Positions 1 to 7,822 of a stretch of 64,000 nt of DNA are shown one piece after another. The notes under the pieces were generated by a model. That model was given only the letters and a program-made list of their open reading frames with translations, did no database searches and had not been told where the DNA came from. The DNA comes from Fidelibacterota bacterium (GTDB lineage: Bacteria > Pseudomonadota > Alphaproteobacteria > Rhodospirillales > Rhodospirillaceae): positions 62,001 through 126,000 of the forward strand of contig CANJPQ010000001.1 of the NCBI GenBank assembly GCA_947476275.1, read 5' to 3'. Made by a program: the position numbers and the translations under genes. How positions within the stretch are numbered: the stretch's first letter is position 1; the number at the start of each line of letters is the position of its first letter.

Positions 1-53
1 GCGCGGATGGGCGCTGACAATGCGCGGCAGTCAAAGCGCAAGTGAGGGACCAC

Positions 54-803
54 ATGTCACGCGAGTATGGAAGCAAGGGGCGCATCGGCGTGTGCACGCC
101 GCAGGCCAATCCCACAGTAGAGCCGGAAATGTCCATCTGCCTTCCCGAAGGCGTCACCATGCTCACGGCGCGGCTCACGAGTTCGTCCCCGGATCCCCGC
201 CAGCGCATGCAGGACTACTACGACCGCCTGGATGAAACCTTGAACGCCTACGACACCCTGCCTCTGGATGCCGTCGCGTTCGCCTGCACCGCGTCGTCCT
301 ATCTCGTGGGGATTGATCGCGAGAACACCGAAATCGCCGCCCTGTCAAAAAAGCGCGGCTATCCCATTGTCACCGGCGGCCAGGCGATCATCGCCGCCCT
401 GCGTGCGCTGAAGGTGAAACGTCTCGCCGTCGGCGCGCCGTACCCGGCCTCGGTGCTGGATGCCGCCCGCGCCTATTACACCTCTGCCGGATTCGAGATC
501 GTGGCGATGAAGCAGATCGTCACCCGCACCACCGACACTCGCACGATCTACGAACTCAGCAGCGACGACGCCATCGCGGCCGCCGCCGAACTCGATCTCA
601 CGAACGCGGACTGTGTGTTGTTCACCGGCAGCGGCATGCCCGGCCTGCGCGCGATCAAGGCCGTGGGCGCCCGCACTGGCCTGCCGACACTCGGGACCAA
701 CCTTTGCCTTGCCTGGCAGATCAGCGAAATCCTGAAGCTGCCCGGGAGCCCAGGCCCCCACCCCTTGTTCAACGGCTGGCAAGACCGCATTGCGCGCCTG
801 TGA
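54..803 (+). CDS. Asp/Glu racemase superfamily enzyme (arylmalonate decarboxylase / maleate isomerase-like)
   Basis: A 249-residue cytoplasmic enzyme of the superfamily that uses one or two cysteines to move a proton or decarboxylate small dicarboxylates. The N-terminal loop GVCTPQANPTVEPEM and the ACTASSYLVG loop (Cys78) match the substrate-binding and first-cysteine motifs. At the second-cysteine position (Cys188 of arylmalonate decarboxylase) the sequence reads FTGSGMPGLRAI, so that cysteine appears to be Gly. ATG 54 is chosen because GAGGG lies 4 bases upstream; a GTG at 42 is in frame but has no ribosome site. The family is clear, but the exact reaction (decarboxylase, isomerase or racemase) is not. 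Confidence 0.8.
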   Translation: MSREYGSKGRIGVCTPQANPTVEPEMSICLPEGVTMLTARLTSSSPDPRQRMQDYYDRLDETLNAYDTLPLDAVAFACTASSYLVGIDRENTEIAALSKKRGYPIVTGGQAIIAALRALKVKRLAVGAPYPASVLDAARAYYTSAGFEIVAMKQIVTRTTDTRTIYELSSDDAIAAAAELDLTNADCVLFTGSGMPGLRAIKAVGARTGLPTLGTNLCLAWQISEILKLPGSPGPHPLFNGWQDRIARL

Positions 804-812
804 CAGCGGATG

Positions 813-833
813 GCCGGGCACGCCACGCCCGGC
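813..833 (+). terminator. Hairpin after the racemase-family gene
   Basis: GCCGGGC (813-819) and GCCCGGC (827-833) form a perfect 7-bp stem with a 7-base loop, 10 bases after the stop codon. No T-run follows, so termination is inferred from position and stem strength only. Confidence 0.45.
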
Positions 834-926
834 GATTCGGCCCAATCCGCGGCGGCGCCGGAACCTTTCAACCGTCCGCTACGTTTCTAGGCGTCAGCTG
901 TTGACCTTGTGGGAGAGTGGGGCCTC

Positions 927-1331
927 GTGTCGGGCGTCGAAGTCGGGAAGCCGCGCATTCTGGTGATCGAGGACGAGGCCATGATCCGGCTCGACCTTGT
1001 CGACAGCCTTCAGCACTTGGGTTTCGAGGTGATCGCGGCCTTTTCTCTCGGCGATGCCCACCGCCACCTCGCCGACGGGGCGGCGGATTTCTCGGCCATT
1101 GTCACGGATATCGGCCTGCCGGACGGACGCGGCGATGCTTTTGCGGTCCAGATCCGCGCCCAACGGCCGGATGTGCCGGTGATTCTCGCCACCGGCTACG
1201 CCGTTGCGGAGCTGCGCGAGCAGTTCCGCAGCGACCCGAAGGTGGCGGTGGTCACGAAACCCTACTCCGCCGAACAGATCGTTGCGAACCTGCGCAAGCT
1301 CGGGATGCGGGACCTTAGTTCGCGGGCGTAG
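927..1331 (+). CDS. Single-domain response regulator (CheY-like receiver)
   Basis: A receiver domain with no output domain (about 134 residues). It has the acidic pair in ILVIEDEAM, the phosphoacceptor Asp in IVTDIGLPDG and the conserved Lys in VVTKPYS. Such proteins act by protein contact or as phosphotransfer intermediates. GTG 927 is preferred because a GGGAGAG stretch (911-917) is well spaced; GTG 909 would add six residues and lacks a ribosome site. No histidine kinase is adjacent. Its 3' end overlaps the convergent peroxiredoxin gene by 17 bp. Confidence 0.85.
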   Translation: MSGVEVGKPRILVIEDEAMIRLDLVDSLQHLGFEVIAAFSLGDAHRHLADGAADFSAIVTDIGLPDGRGDAFAVQIRAQRPDVPVILATGYAVAELREQFRSDPKVAVVTKPYSAEQIVANLRKLGMRDLSSRA

Positions 1332-1887
1332 CGGCCGGTTCCGCCGCCGGCATCGGATGCGCCTCTCGCCACTGCTTCACCGCCGCCAATGTGTTGTCGA
1401 CATGGCCGTTCGGGTCCATGGCCGAGTAGGCGTAGAGGATCTTGTTGTCCGGCGTGATCACATACGAGGTGCGGTCCGCCATCGGCAGGAATCCGAACAG
1501 CACCGCGTCATAGGCCTTCATCACCTTCTTCTCGCCGTCGGCCGCGACTGCGAACTTGTTGCGGCATTCGCTGACGGAGAACTTGTGCAGCGTATCGATC
1601 TTATCGTTCGATACGCCGATCACCGTGGCGCCCATGGCGCTGAAGGTATCCGTGGCCTCGGCGAAGTTGTGGGCCTCGGCCGTGCAGCCTTTGGTGAAGG
1701 CGGCGGGGTAGAAGTACAGCACCACCGGGCCCTTCTTCAGCGCCTCTTTCAGCGAGAAGGTGAACTCCTTGCCGCCGAGCGAGGCCTGCGTGTTGAAGTC
1801 CGGCGCCGATGCGCCCGGCTTCAACATCGCCCAGGCGGGCGAAGCCATCAGAGCTGCGGCGGCAATCAGCGTGAACAGGCGTGTCAT
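1315..1887 (-). CDS. Exported peroxiredoxin, AhpC/TSA (BCP/PrxQ-like)
   Basis: A 190-residue thiol peroxidase with a cleavable signal peptide (MTRLFTLIAAAALMASPAWA), so probably periplasmic. The peroxidatic cysteine is Cys68 in AAFTKGCTAEAHNF. The resolving Cys that PrxQ proteins have five residues later is His here; Cys108 (SVSECRNKF) could serve instead. ATG at 1887 is chosen over one 10 codons upstream because it begins the signal peptide and follows AGAAGGG. It would reduce peroxides in the envelope with an unknown thiol donor. Confidence 0.9.
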   Translation of the reverse strand: MTRLFTLIAAAALMASPAWAMLKPGASAPDFNTQASLGGKEFTFSLKEALKKGPVVLYFYPAAFTKGCTAEAHNFAEATDTFSAMGATVIGVSNDKIDTLHKFSVSECRNKFAVAADGEKKVMKAYDAVLFGFLPMADRTSYVITPDNKILYAYSAMDPNGHVDNTLAAVKQWREAHPMPAAEPAATPAN

Positions 1888-2055
1888 GGCGGTGTCCCTT
1901 CTCAAGTGTGCCGACACATTATCGCAGCGGCCCGCGCGATGCGACCGTTCCCTGCCTTCCAGGGCCTGACCGAGGCACGGTCGCGCCGCTCACGACGTAT
2001 TTGGATGTAAGCTCCCGCAGCGGAAGATCGCCGCTCGCAATTCAGGAGAGACCCC

Positions 2056-3018
2056 ATGAGCGCCCCGGCTACTGCCCCCGCGACGGCAAAAACCTCCACC
2101 ATGCAGCCCTTTGCGCCCGGGGACATTCTGTTGGGGGCGACGGATCTCAACAATCCCGCCGACGACCACGCCGGCGATGGCCGCATCTTCCAGTACGACA
2201 AGAACTTCCACCTGAAGGGCGTGCTCTACACCACCGGCACGACGCACCTGGTGAAAGGCCTCACGTTCGGTGCTGACGGCTTGCTATGGGCGTTCGACAG
2301 CGCCGAACACGCGGTGATCTTCGTCGATCCGAAAACCGGCAAGCAGGTGGCGAACAAGCACACGTTTCCGCCGAAGCCCTGGTCCAGCGCGTTCTTCGAC
2401 AAGGCCGGCAACACGTATCTGCACGAGCACCTCAACTCGTCATGGGAGGCGGTCCCGGAAAAGTACCGGATCCTGATGCGGAAAGTGCCCGGAACGGAAC
2501 GCGCCGGCGACGGCAAGGTCTACAAGTTCAGCCCGGACGACAAACTGCTCGACACCTACAACACGGAAACCTCCACCAGCTTCGCCGGCTTTCTCGGCGT
2601 GACCAGCTGCGTCCTTCACCCGAGCGAGAAATACCTGATCTACACGACGGAGACGTCGAAGCGACTGATGCGCTACGACATCGTCAACAACACGCAGATG
2701 CCCGATCTCATGGTGCTGCCGCAGGAAGCCCGCGAGTACATGTTCTGCATCGGCATGTGCCAGGACGGCACCATCGCCGTCACCCGCGGCGCGAAGTGGG
2801 AGCATATCGACATGGAGGGCAAGGTGCTGCGCACCTACCCGCTCGAAGGACCGGGCTGGGCGAGCATCAGGGAATCCAACGACGCCAAACATGTGTTCGT
2901 CACCAGCTTCTTCAATGGCACCTGCATTAAGGTGAGCAAAGACACCGGCGAGGTCGTCGGCCAATGCCAGGTCCCCGCCCAGCGCTCCCTTGCGGGCGTG
3001 GCGGAATACAAGGGCTGA
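2056..3018 (+). CDS. SMP-30/NHL-like beta-propeller protein
   Basis: 320 residues with repeated propeller-blade phrases (GLTFGADGLLWAFDS, AVIFVDPKTGKQV, GKVYKFSPDDKLLDTY, HPSEKYLIYTT, VFVTSFFNGTCIKVS), resembling SMP-30/gluconolactonase or strictosidine-synthase-like proteins. No signal peptide is seen, so it is probably cytoplasmic. The ribosome site CAGGAGAG lies just upstream of ATG 2056. It stands alone between the peroxiredoxin and a hydrolase. A lactonase or sugar-acid role is possible, but the metal ligands cannot be assigned with confidence. Confidence 0.7.
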   Translation: MSAPATAPATAKTSTMQPFAPGDILLGATDLNNPADDHAGDGRIFQYDKNFHLKGVLYTTGTTHLVKGLTFGADGLLWAFDSAEHAVIFVDPKTGKQVANKHTFPPKPWSSAFFDKAGNTYLHEHLNSSWEAVPEKYRILMRKVPGTERAGDGKVYKFSPDDKLLDTYNTETSTSFAGFLGVTSCVLHPSEKYLIYTTETSKRLMRYDIVNNTQMPDLMVLPQEAREYMFCIGMCQDGTIAVTRGAKWEHIDMEGKVLRTYPLEGPGWASIRESNDAKHVFVTSFFNGTCIKVSKDTGEVVGQCQVPAQRSLAGVAEYKG

Positions 3019-3024
3019 TCGCCC

Positions 3025-3053
3025 CATGCCGGGTGCTGTGCGCGCCCGGCATG
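3025..3053 (+). terminator. Hairpin after the beta-propeller gene
   Basis: CATGCCGGG (3025-3033) and CCCGGCATG (3045-3053) are a perfect 9-bp inverted repeat with an 11-base loop, 6 bases past the stop codon. No T-tract follows; it is called a terminator by position. Confidence 0.5.
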
Positions 3054-3139
3054 CGAAACGTCTCTGGAGACCCTTCTAGCCAAGAGCGTCTGGGTGCTAC
3101 CAATCGAGCGGATTTTTGTTCGCCCGGGGAGGGGCATCC

Positions 3140-4438
3140 ATGACTCTTCGTCTTGCCGCATTTGCTGCCGCCGCATTCCTGATCGCCCAGCCCACGCTCG
3201 CGAAAGACCTCGAACGCGCGACGCCCGAAAGTACCGGCCTCTCGAAAGTCGCGATGGACAAGCTCAAGGCGGCGATGACGCAGATCGTCGCCAGCGGCCA
3301 GCGGGCCGGGATCGTTTACGCGGTCGCCCACAAGGGCAAGCTCGTCGCCCTTGAGGCGATCGGTAAGCGCGACCTCGAGAAGAACTTGCCGATGGAAGTG
3401 GACACCCAGTTCCATCTCGCCTCCCTCAGCCGCGTGCTGTCGGGCGGCACGATCCTGTCGCTGGTGGACGAGGGCAAGCTCAAGATGAGCGACCCGGTCT
3501 CCAAGTACATTCCCGAATTCGCGCAGACTCCGGTCCTCAAGTCGGTCGACGGCGACACGGTCGTCACCGAACCCCAGGCCACGCCGCTGACCGTGCGCCA
3601 TCTGTTCACCTACACCGGCGGCTTCAGCTACGGCGACGGCCTGCCCAAGAGCCTCGGCCTGAAACAGTCCGATGTGATCAAGAAAGACGGCACCCTGGAG
3701 GAAGGCATCAAGACCCTCGCCAAGTTCCCGCTGGTCAACCAACCCGGCGCGAAATGGCACTACGGTTTCTCCGGCGATGTGCTCGGGCGCGTGGCGGAAG
3801 TCGCCTCCGGCCAGCAGCTCGATGAGTTCATGCGCACGCACCTCACCGACAAGCTCGGCATGAAGGACACCGGCTTCTACGCCAAAGACCCCTCGCGCCT
3901 CGCCGCGGTCTATACGCGCGACGCCGCGACCGGAAAGCTGAAGGTGACCAACGTCGATCAGCTGCAGAATTTCACCGCACCGTCCAAGTTCAATTCCGGC
4001 GGCGGCGGCATGGTCTCGACCGTGCCGGATTATATTCGTTTTGGTCAGATGCTCGCGAACGGCGGCATCCTCGACGGCGTGCGCGTGCTCAAGGCGGAGA
4101 CGGTGAAGGCGATGCTCTCGCGCCAGACCACGCCGGAGCAGGGCATGACCTACTGGTACGATCCGGAGCGCTATCAGTCCGTGAAGGGCTACGCCTGGGG
4201 CTATGCCATCGGCGTGCGCGTGCCTGACATGGTCCATCAGGTGCCCGGGGTGGCCGGCGATGCCGGCTGGGCGGGCTTCACCAACACCTGGTTCTTCGTC
4301 GACCCAAAGAACGAGATCGCCGCCGTCGCGATGAGCCAACTTGTCGGCACCGACGCGGGCGCGCCCGTGTTGGTGACGTTGCGCACGGGCGTCTACGAAG
4401 CGCTGGGCATCAAAGAGGCATTTGACCTTACTAAGTAA
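3140..4438 (+). CDS. Exported beta-lactamase-fold (class C/esterase-like) protein with SxxR in place of SxxK
   Basis: 432 residues with a signal peptide ending near TLAKD. The fold follows class C beta-lactamase/EstB serine hydrolases: the strand leading to FHLASLSRVLSG, a Tyr motif at WHYGFSGDVLG (Tyr208) and the C-terminal GWAGFTNTWFFVDP segment in the KTG/HxG position. In the nucleophile motif Ser95 is present but the general-base Lys is Arg98. ATG 3140 follows a GGGGAGGGG ribosome site. The 3' end overlaps the convergent MFS gene by 8 bp. It could be a weakened esterase or a binding protein; the paralog at 26024 keeps SMTK. Confidence 0.8.
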   Translation: MTLRLAAFAAAAFLIAQPTLAKDLERATPESTGLSKVAMDKLKAAMTQIVASGQRAGIVYAVAHKGKLVALEAIGKRDLEKNLPMEVDTQFHLASLSRVLSGGTILSLVDEGKLKMSDPVSKYIPEFAQTPVLKSVDGDTVVTEPQATPLTVRHLFTYTGGFSYGDGLPKSLGLKQSDVIKKDGTLEEGIKTLAKFPLVNQPGAKWHYGFSGDVLGRVAEVASGQQLDEFMRTHLTDKLGMKDTGFYAKDPSRLAAVYTRDAATGKLKVTNVDQLQNFTAPSKFNSGGGGMVSTVPDYIRFGQMLANGGILDGVRVLKAETVKAMLSRQTTPEQGMTYWYDPERYQSVKGYAWGYAIGVRVPDMVHQVPGVAGDAGWAGFTNTWFFVDPKNEIAAVAMSQLVGTDAGAPVLVTLRTGVYEALGIKEAFDLTK

Positions 4439-5864
4439 GCGACTGCGCCGCCTGCGGTGCGGTGGCTTGCGCCTCTGACTCCGCCTGCGCTTCGGCCGCT
4501 GCCCCTTGCGCGCCCGGTGCGCCGGCGGTGAGGCGCACGTAGATCGACGCCAGCATGATGCAGGCATTCATGATGCCCATCATCAGGAACGGCGCGTTGT
4601 GATACCAGTGGTCGAACAGGTAGCCCGCCGCCCCCACGCACATCGCGATGCCGAAGGCGCCGAACAGGTTGAACATCCCCATCACTGAGCCGCGGATGCG
4701 CCCCGGCGCTTCCTGGCCGATCAGCACGCCGCCGGCCACCACGTTCCAGGTTTCGCCCGCGCCGAGGATGATGCCGATCGGGATGATCAGTTGGCTGTGG
4801 AACGGATCGCCGATCAGCCCCATGCCGATGTATCCCACGGCCGATGTCGCGAACGCGATGATCATGCCGGTCACCCGGTTCACCCGGTCGCAGATCCAGC
4901 CCATGATCGGCGCGGCGAGGAAAGCGGATAGCTGAATCACCGCGCCAAACAGGAATCCCGCTTTGGCCATCGCTTCGCCCGTGGACATGCCCGCCGCGCG
5001 CCCGTCCTGCACGAACCACAGCGAGAAATACGTGCCGATGATCACCACGTCGCCGCGCGTGGCGACGGCGGAGAGATACGACAGGGTCACGCGCGGATTG
5101 CCGCGCATCGCGCCAAAGCCGTCGCGCACCAGCTTCAGCAGCGGCTCGCGCGCTTTTGGCGCACCGGTGATCTTCGCCAGGCCGATGAACGTCAGCACCG
5201 CGGACAGGATCGACAACGCGCCGACAAACCAGAAGGTGTAAATCCCGGCGTCCGCCTTGGTCATGCCGAAGGCCGCTTCCAGCCAGCGCGGCATCTTCGC
5301 CAGCTGCGTGGACATGATGATGACGCCCAGGCCGTTCATCACCGACGTCAGGCCCACCCATTTGCCGCGGCTGCATTCCTGGGAATAGTCCTGGATGCAC
5401 GCACTCATCATCACCGGGATCATCGCCGTGCCGATGGCGAACAGCACGCGGAACAGCGCGAGCTGCGTGACCGAATCCGCCAGGGGATAGATGATGTACC
5501 CCACGCCCAGGATGAAGAAGCCGCCGGCGAAAATCACACGGCGGCCGACCTTGTCGGACCACGCGCCGACAAAGCTCATCATCGAAATGACGACGATCTC
5601 CTGCAACGCCGCCAGATTGCCCGTGACCTTGCCCTGGTCCTCCCGCGGGATATGCAGGATCTCGCCCAGCACATAAGGCTGCACGAAGTTCATGAAGGTC
5701 ATCAGGCCGATGGACGCCATCAGCGCATACAGCAGCGTGTTGACGTTTCCGTTCGAGACGCCCGGCGTGAACCAGTAGAGACGCCAGTTCCCGAGCCCCC
5801 ACGAGAGGCCGTTGGTGTCGGGCTTCGAATCGCGCCCAACCGCGATCGGTCCTGATAGCGCCAT
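4431..5864 (-). CDS. MFS transporter
   Basis: 477 residues with about 12 hydrophobic segments and the motif-A-like loop GAWSDKVGRR between helices 2 and 3; a second such loop, GWICDRVNRV, follows helix 8. The C-terminal tail is hydrophilic and rich in Ala, Glu and Gln. It lies 42 bp downstream of the Rieske oxygenase gene on the same strand, so the two are probably co-transcribed and the carrier may move that enzyme's substrate. Nothing in the sequence fixes the substrate. Confidence 0.85.
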   Translation of the reverse strand: MALSGPIAVGRDSKPDTNGLSWGLGNWRLYWFTPGVSNGNVNTLLYALMASIGLMTFMNFVQPYVLGEILHIPREDQGKVTGNLAALQEIVVISMMSFVGAWSDKVGRRVIFAGGFFILGVGYIIYPLADSVTQLALFRVLFAIGTAMIPVMMSACIQDYSQECSRGKWVGLTSVMNGLGVIIMSTQLAKMPRWLEAAFGMTKADAGIYTFWFVGALSILSAVLTFIGLAKITGAPKAREPLLKLVRDGFGAMRGNPRVTLSYLSAVATRGDVVIIGTYFSLWFVQDGRAAGMSTGEAMAKAGFLFGAVIQLSAFLAAPIMGWICDRVNRVTGMIIAFATSAVGYIGMGLIGDPFHSQLIIPIGIILGAGETWNVVAGGVLIGQEAPGRIRGSVMGMFNLFGAFGIAMCVGAAGYLFDHWYHNAPFLMMGIMNACIMLASIYVRLTAGAPGAQGAAAEAQAESEAQATAPQAAQSLT

Positions 5865-5906
5865 CGAGTCCCCTTAAGTCCCCCGCCGCGCCATGCGCGA
5901 CGTCAC

Positions 5907-7037
5907 TTATTCCGCCGCCGCTTGTCCTGCGCCCGCAAGCGCCACGGTCGGCACCGGATCGAGTGCCCAGCCCTTCGTCTCGCGCCGCGCGGGCGAGGGT
6001 ATCGCGAAGGCTTTCTTGTCGCGCAGCGCGTGCACCTTGTCGGTGTCGATCTTCCAGCCCATGCCTTCCCACATCTTCAGCTTTTCGCGGAAGCGGCCGA
6101 TCACAGCGTCGGCTTTCACCATCACCTCTTCGGTGTTGGACTCCGGCGTGAAAAACGGCGCGAGGCGCGTCACGACTTGCTTGTCCTGATCGACGACGAC
6201 GAGATTGCGCTCATCCACCGGCGCGTCCATCTCCGGCGCCGTGCGGAAATTGCGGCCCTGCAGGAAGAATCGCCGGATGTGATATTCGTCGATCGGCGTG
6301 GTGTAGGTGTACTGGTGCGCCCAGGCCGCTGGACTGAAGTGCAGGAACGTCGCCGATTGGCCGACGCCGTGGGTGGTCGAACCCGCTTCCATCTGTCCCG
6401 CGCCCTTCAGGCCCTTCATCTTCTCGTGCGGCAGATCGGGCGAGACGAAAACGCTCATGGAGCCGACGCCCCAGGCATGCTCGTTCACCTGCAGGTCCGG
6501 CACGACGTAGTCGTCGCGATCGCCCTGGTAGCCCATGGACGGATGCACGAACTCCGTGTGCGCCGGGTCGAGGGAGTTCTCCATCGCCCGCTGCCAGTCG
6601 GCGCGCCACTCGTATTTCATTGTCGTGAAGCGCCACGCGGGATCGTCCCACTCTTTCAGTTCCATCAGCGGCGGGCGCTCGGCCTCGGGCAGATCGCCCA
6701 GGAAGCAGAACACCAGGCCATAGCGTTCTTCCGTCGGGTAGCGGTCGACCTTCGCCCGCGCCGGGATCTTGCCGTCGTTGCCGAGGGAGGGGATTTTCGT
6801 ACACACGCCGTCGCTGCCGCGAAACCGCCAGCCGTGATAGGGGCACTCGACCGTATCGCCGCGCACCTTGCCGTGGCTGAGCGACGCGCCGCGATGCACG
6901 CAGGTATTGCTCAGGCACTGCACCTTGCCGGCCGTGTCGCGGAACAGGACGAAATCCTGCCCCAGCATGCGCACCGGCACCGGCTTATCTGCCACGTCCT
7001 TGGCCTCGATGGCCGCGTACCAGAAATTCATGAACAT
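5907..7037 (-). CDS. Rieske non-heme iron oxygenase, alpha subunit (VanA/phenylpropionate dioxygenase-like)
   Basis: 376 residues. The Rieske 2Fe-2S ligands are Cys46-x-His48 (CVHRG) and Cys65-x2-His68 (CPYHGW). The mononuclear iron site is NSLDPAHTEFVH, with His160, His165 and bridging Asp157. It would oxygenate or demethylate an aromatic or alicyclic substrate using electrons from a reductase/ferredoxin. None is adjacent; the nearest ferredoxin is at 41933. ATG 7037 follows AAGGGGAG with good spacing; an upstream in-frame start at 7091 lacks this. It sits between the HD protein and the MFS carrier. Confidence 0.9.
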   Translation of the reverse strand: MFMNFWYAAIEAKDVADKPVPVRMLGQDFVLFRDTAGKVQCLSNTCVHRGASLSHGKVRGDTVECPYHGWRFRGSDGVCTKIPSLGNDGKIPARAKVDRYPTEERYGLVFCFLGDLPEAERPPLMELKEWDDPAWRFTTMKYEWRADWQRAMENSLDPAHTEFVHPSMGYQGDRDDYVVPDLQVNEHAWGVGSMSVFVSPDLPHEKMKGLKGAGQMEAGSTTHGVGQSATFLHFSPAAWAHQYTYTTPIDEYHIRRFFLQGRNFRTAPEMDAPVDERNLVVVDQDKQVVTRLAPFFTPESNTEEVMVKADAVIGRFREKLKMWEGMGWKIDTDKVHALRDKKAFAIPSPARRETKGWALDPVPTVALAGAGQAAAE

Positions 7038-7051
7038 TGGCGGTCTCCCCT

Positions 7052-7072
7052 TTGGCGCATTGACTGTGCCAA
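7052..7072 (-). promoter_or_regulatory. Interrupted inverted repeat upstream of the Rieske gene
   Basis: TTGGC (7052-7056) and GCCAA (7068-7072) are inverted around an 11-base spacer, with a further CA/TG match inside. It is 15 bases 5' of the Rieske start, partly between the promoter region and the ribosome site. An operator is possible; no regulator gene is nearby. Confidence 0.3.
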
Positions 7073-7148
7073 TCCAAAGGGAACGAGTCACGGCATCCGG
7101 GCGCCAACGACGGTCAGGCGCGCGGGTTCGACCAAACCGCGGACAATC

Positions 7149-7165
7149 AAGCCTGATGCAGGCTT
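7149..7165 (-). terminator. Hairpin at the end of the HD-domain gene
   Basis: CAGGCTT/AAGCCTG (7 bp, 3-base loop) overlaps the HD gene stop codon on the minus strand and is followed by TTGATTGT-like sequence. It may terminate or attenuate transcription before the Rieske gene. Confidence 0.45.
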
Positions 7166-7760
7166 AAACCCCCGGCGGATGAGGGACGTAGACCGACTTC
7201 TTGGGGTTGTAGAGCACGCGGCGAACCATCGGCTCGAACGCCTCCAGCGGCATGAACGTCATGTCCGGGTCGAACGCCGGCATGTCGTACTGCTCGCAGA
7301 ATTTGAGCGTGTAGTCGAAGTATTTATGGCCGCGCCATTGTTCGCGCATGTTGGGATCGAGCCCCAGCATCTCGAAGTAATAGTGGCCCTGGAACGCGTG
7401 GTGATGCGCCAGCATCCAGTGGTTCGCTTCGGTGATGAACGGCTCGAGCAAGGCCGCGGCGAAAATGCCGTGGTGATACGGCGCCAGCAGGTCGCCGATG
7501 TCGTGCAGCAGCGCCACCACCACATATTCCTCATCCTCGCCGGCGCGATGGGCGAGGGTGGCGGACAGCAGGCTGTGCTCCAGCCGGGTCACGCGCCCAA
7601 ACTTGCCCTTCAAGGGTTCCGGTTCGTCGAGCTGGCGCAGATGAGTGAGCATCCGGTCCGGCAGGTCCCGGAAAAGGTCGGAGCCGCGCACGGACGGCAG
7701 CACCAGGTCGGAGACCTGGGTGCCGCCTTTGGTAGGGTCATGGGATTCGCGGTCTTCCAT
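7164..7760 (-). CDS. HD-domain protein, distantly PhnZ-like
   Basis: 198 residues of all-helical HD fold: His62 (RLEHSLL), the His86-Asp87 pair (ALLHDIGD), His residues at 96-97 and 114-121 (HWMLAHHH) and a late Asp (EQYDMPAFDPD). The arrangement matches HD proteins that bind two irons, including the oxygenase PhnZ and predicted phosphohydrolases. The Tyr/Glu substrate motif that precedes the first His in PhnZ is not conserved (FGRVTRLEH). The start is uncertain because no good ribosome site precedes 7760. It could be an oxygenase or hydrolase acting with the downstream Rieske enzyme. Confidence 0.7.
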   Translation of the reverse strand: MEDRESHDPTKGGTQVSDLVLPSVRGSDLFRDLPDRMLTHLRQLDEPEPLKGKFGRVTRLEHSLLSATLAHRAGEDEEYVVVALLHDIGDLLAPYHHGIFAAALLEPFITEANHWMLAHHHAFQGHYYFEMLGLDPNMREQWRGHKYFDYTLKFCEQYDMPAFDPDMTFMPLEAFEPMVRRVLYNPKKSVYVPHPPGV

Positions 7761-7822
7761 AGCGGAAAGATAGCAGCGGCTGGCGGGTGGATACCAGCGG
7801 GCGGCCCCTGTAAAACCACGGC

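Noticed and set aside
1-45. Open frame ending in TGA at 43-45 that could be the tail of an upstream gene (ends in NARQSKRK).
   Set aside because: Only 14 codons are visible, with no family signal to support it.
2927-4567. Long open frame on the minus strand opposite the serine hydrolase gene.
   Set aside because: It mirrors a real gene in GC-rich DNA, is His/Arg-rich without domain motifs, and has no ribosome site.
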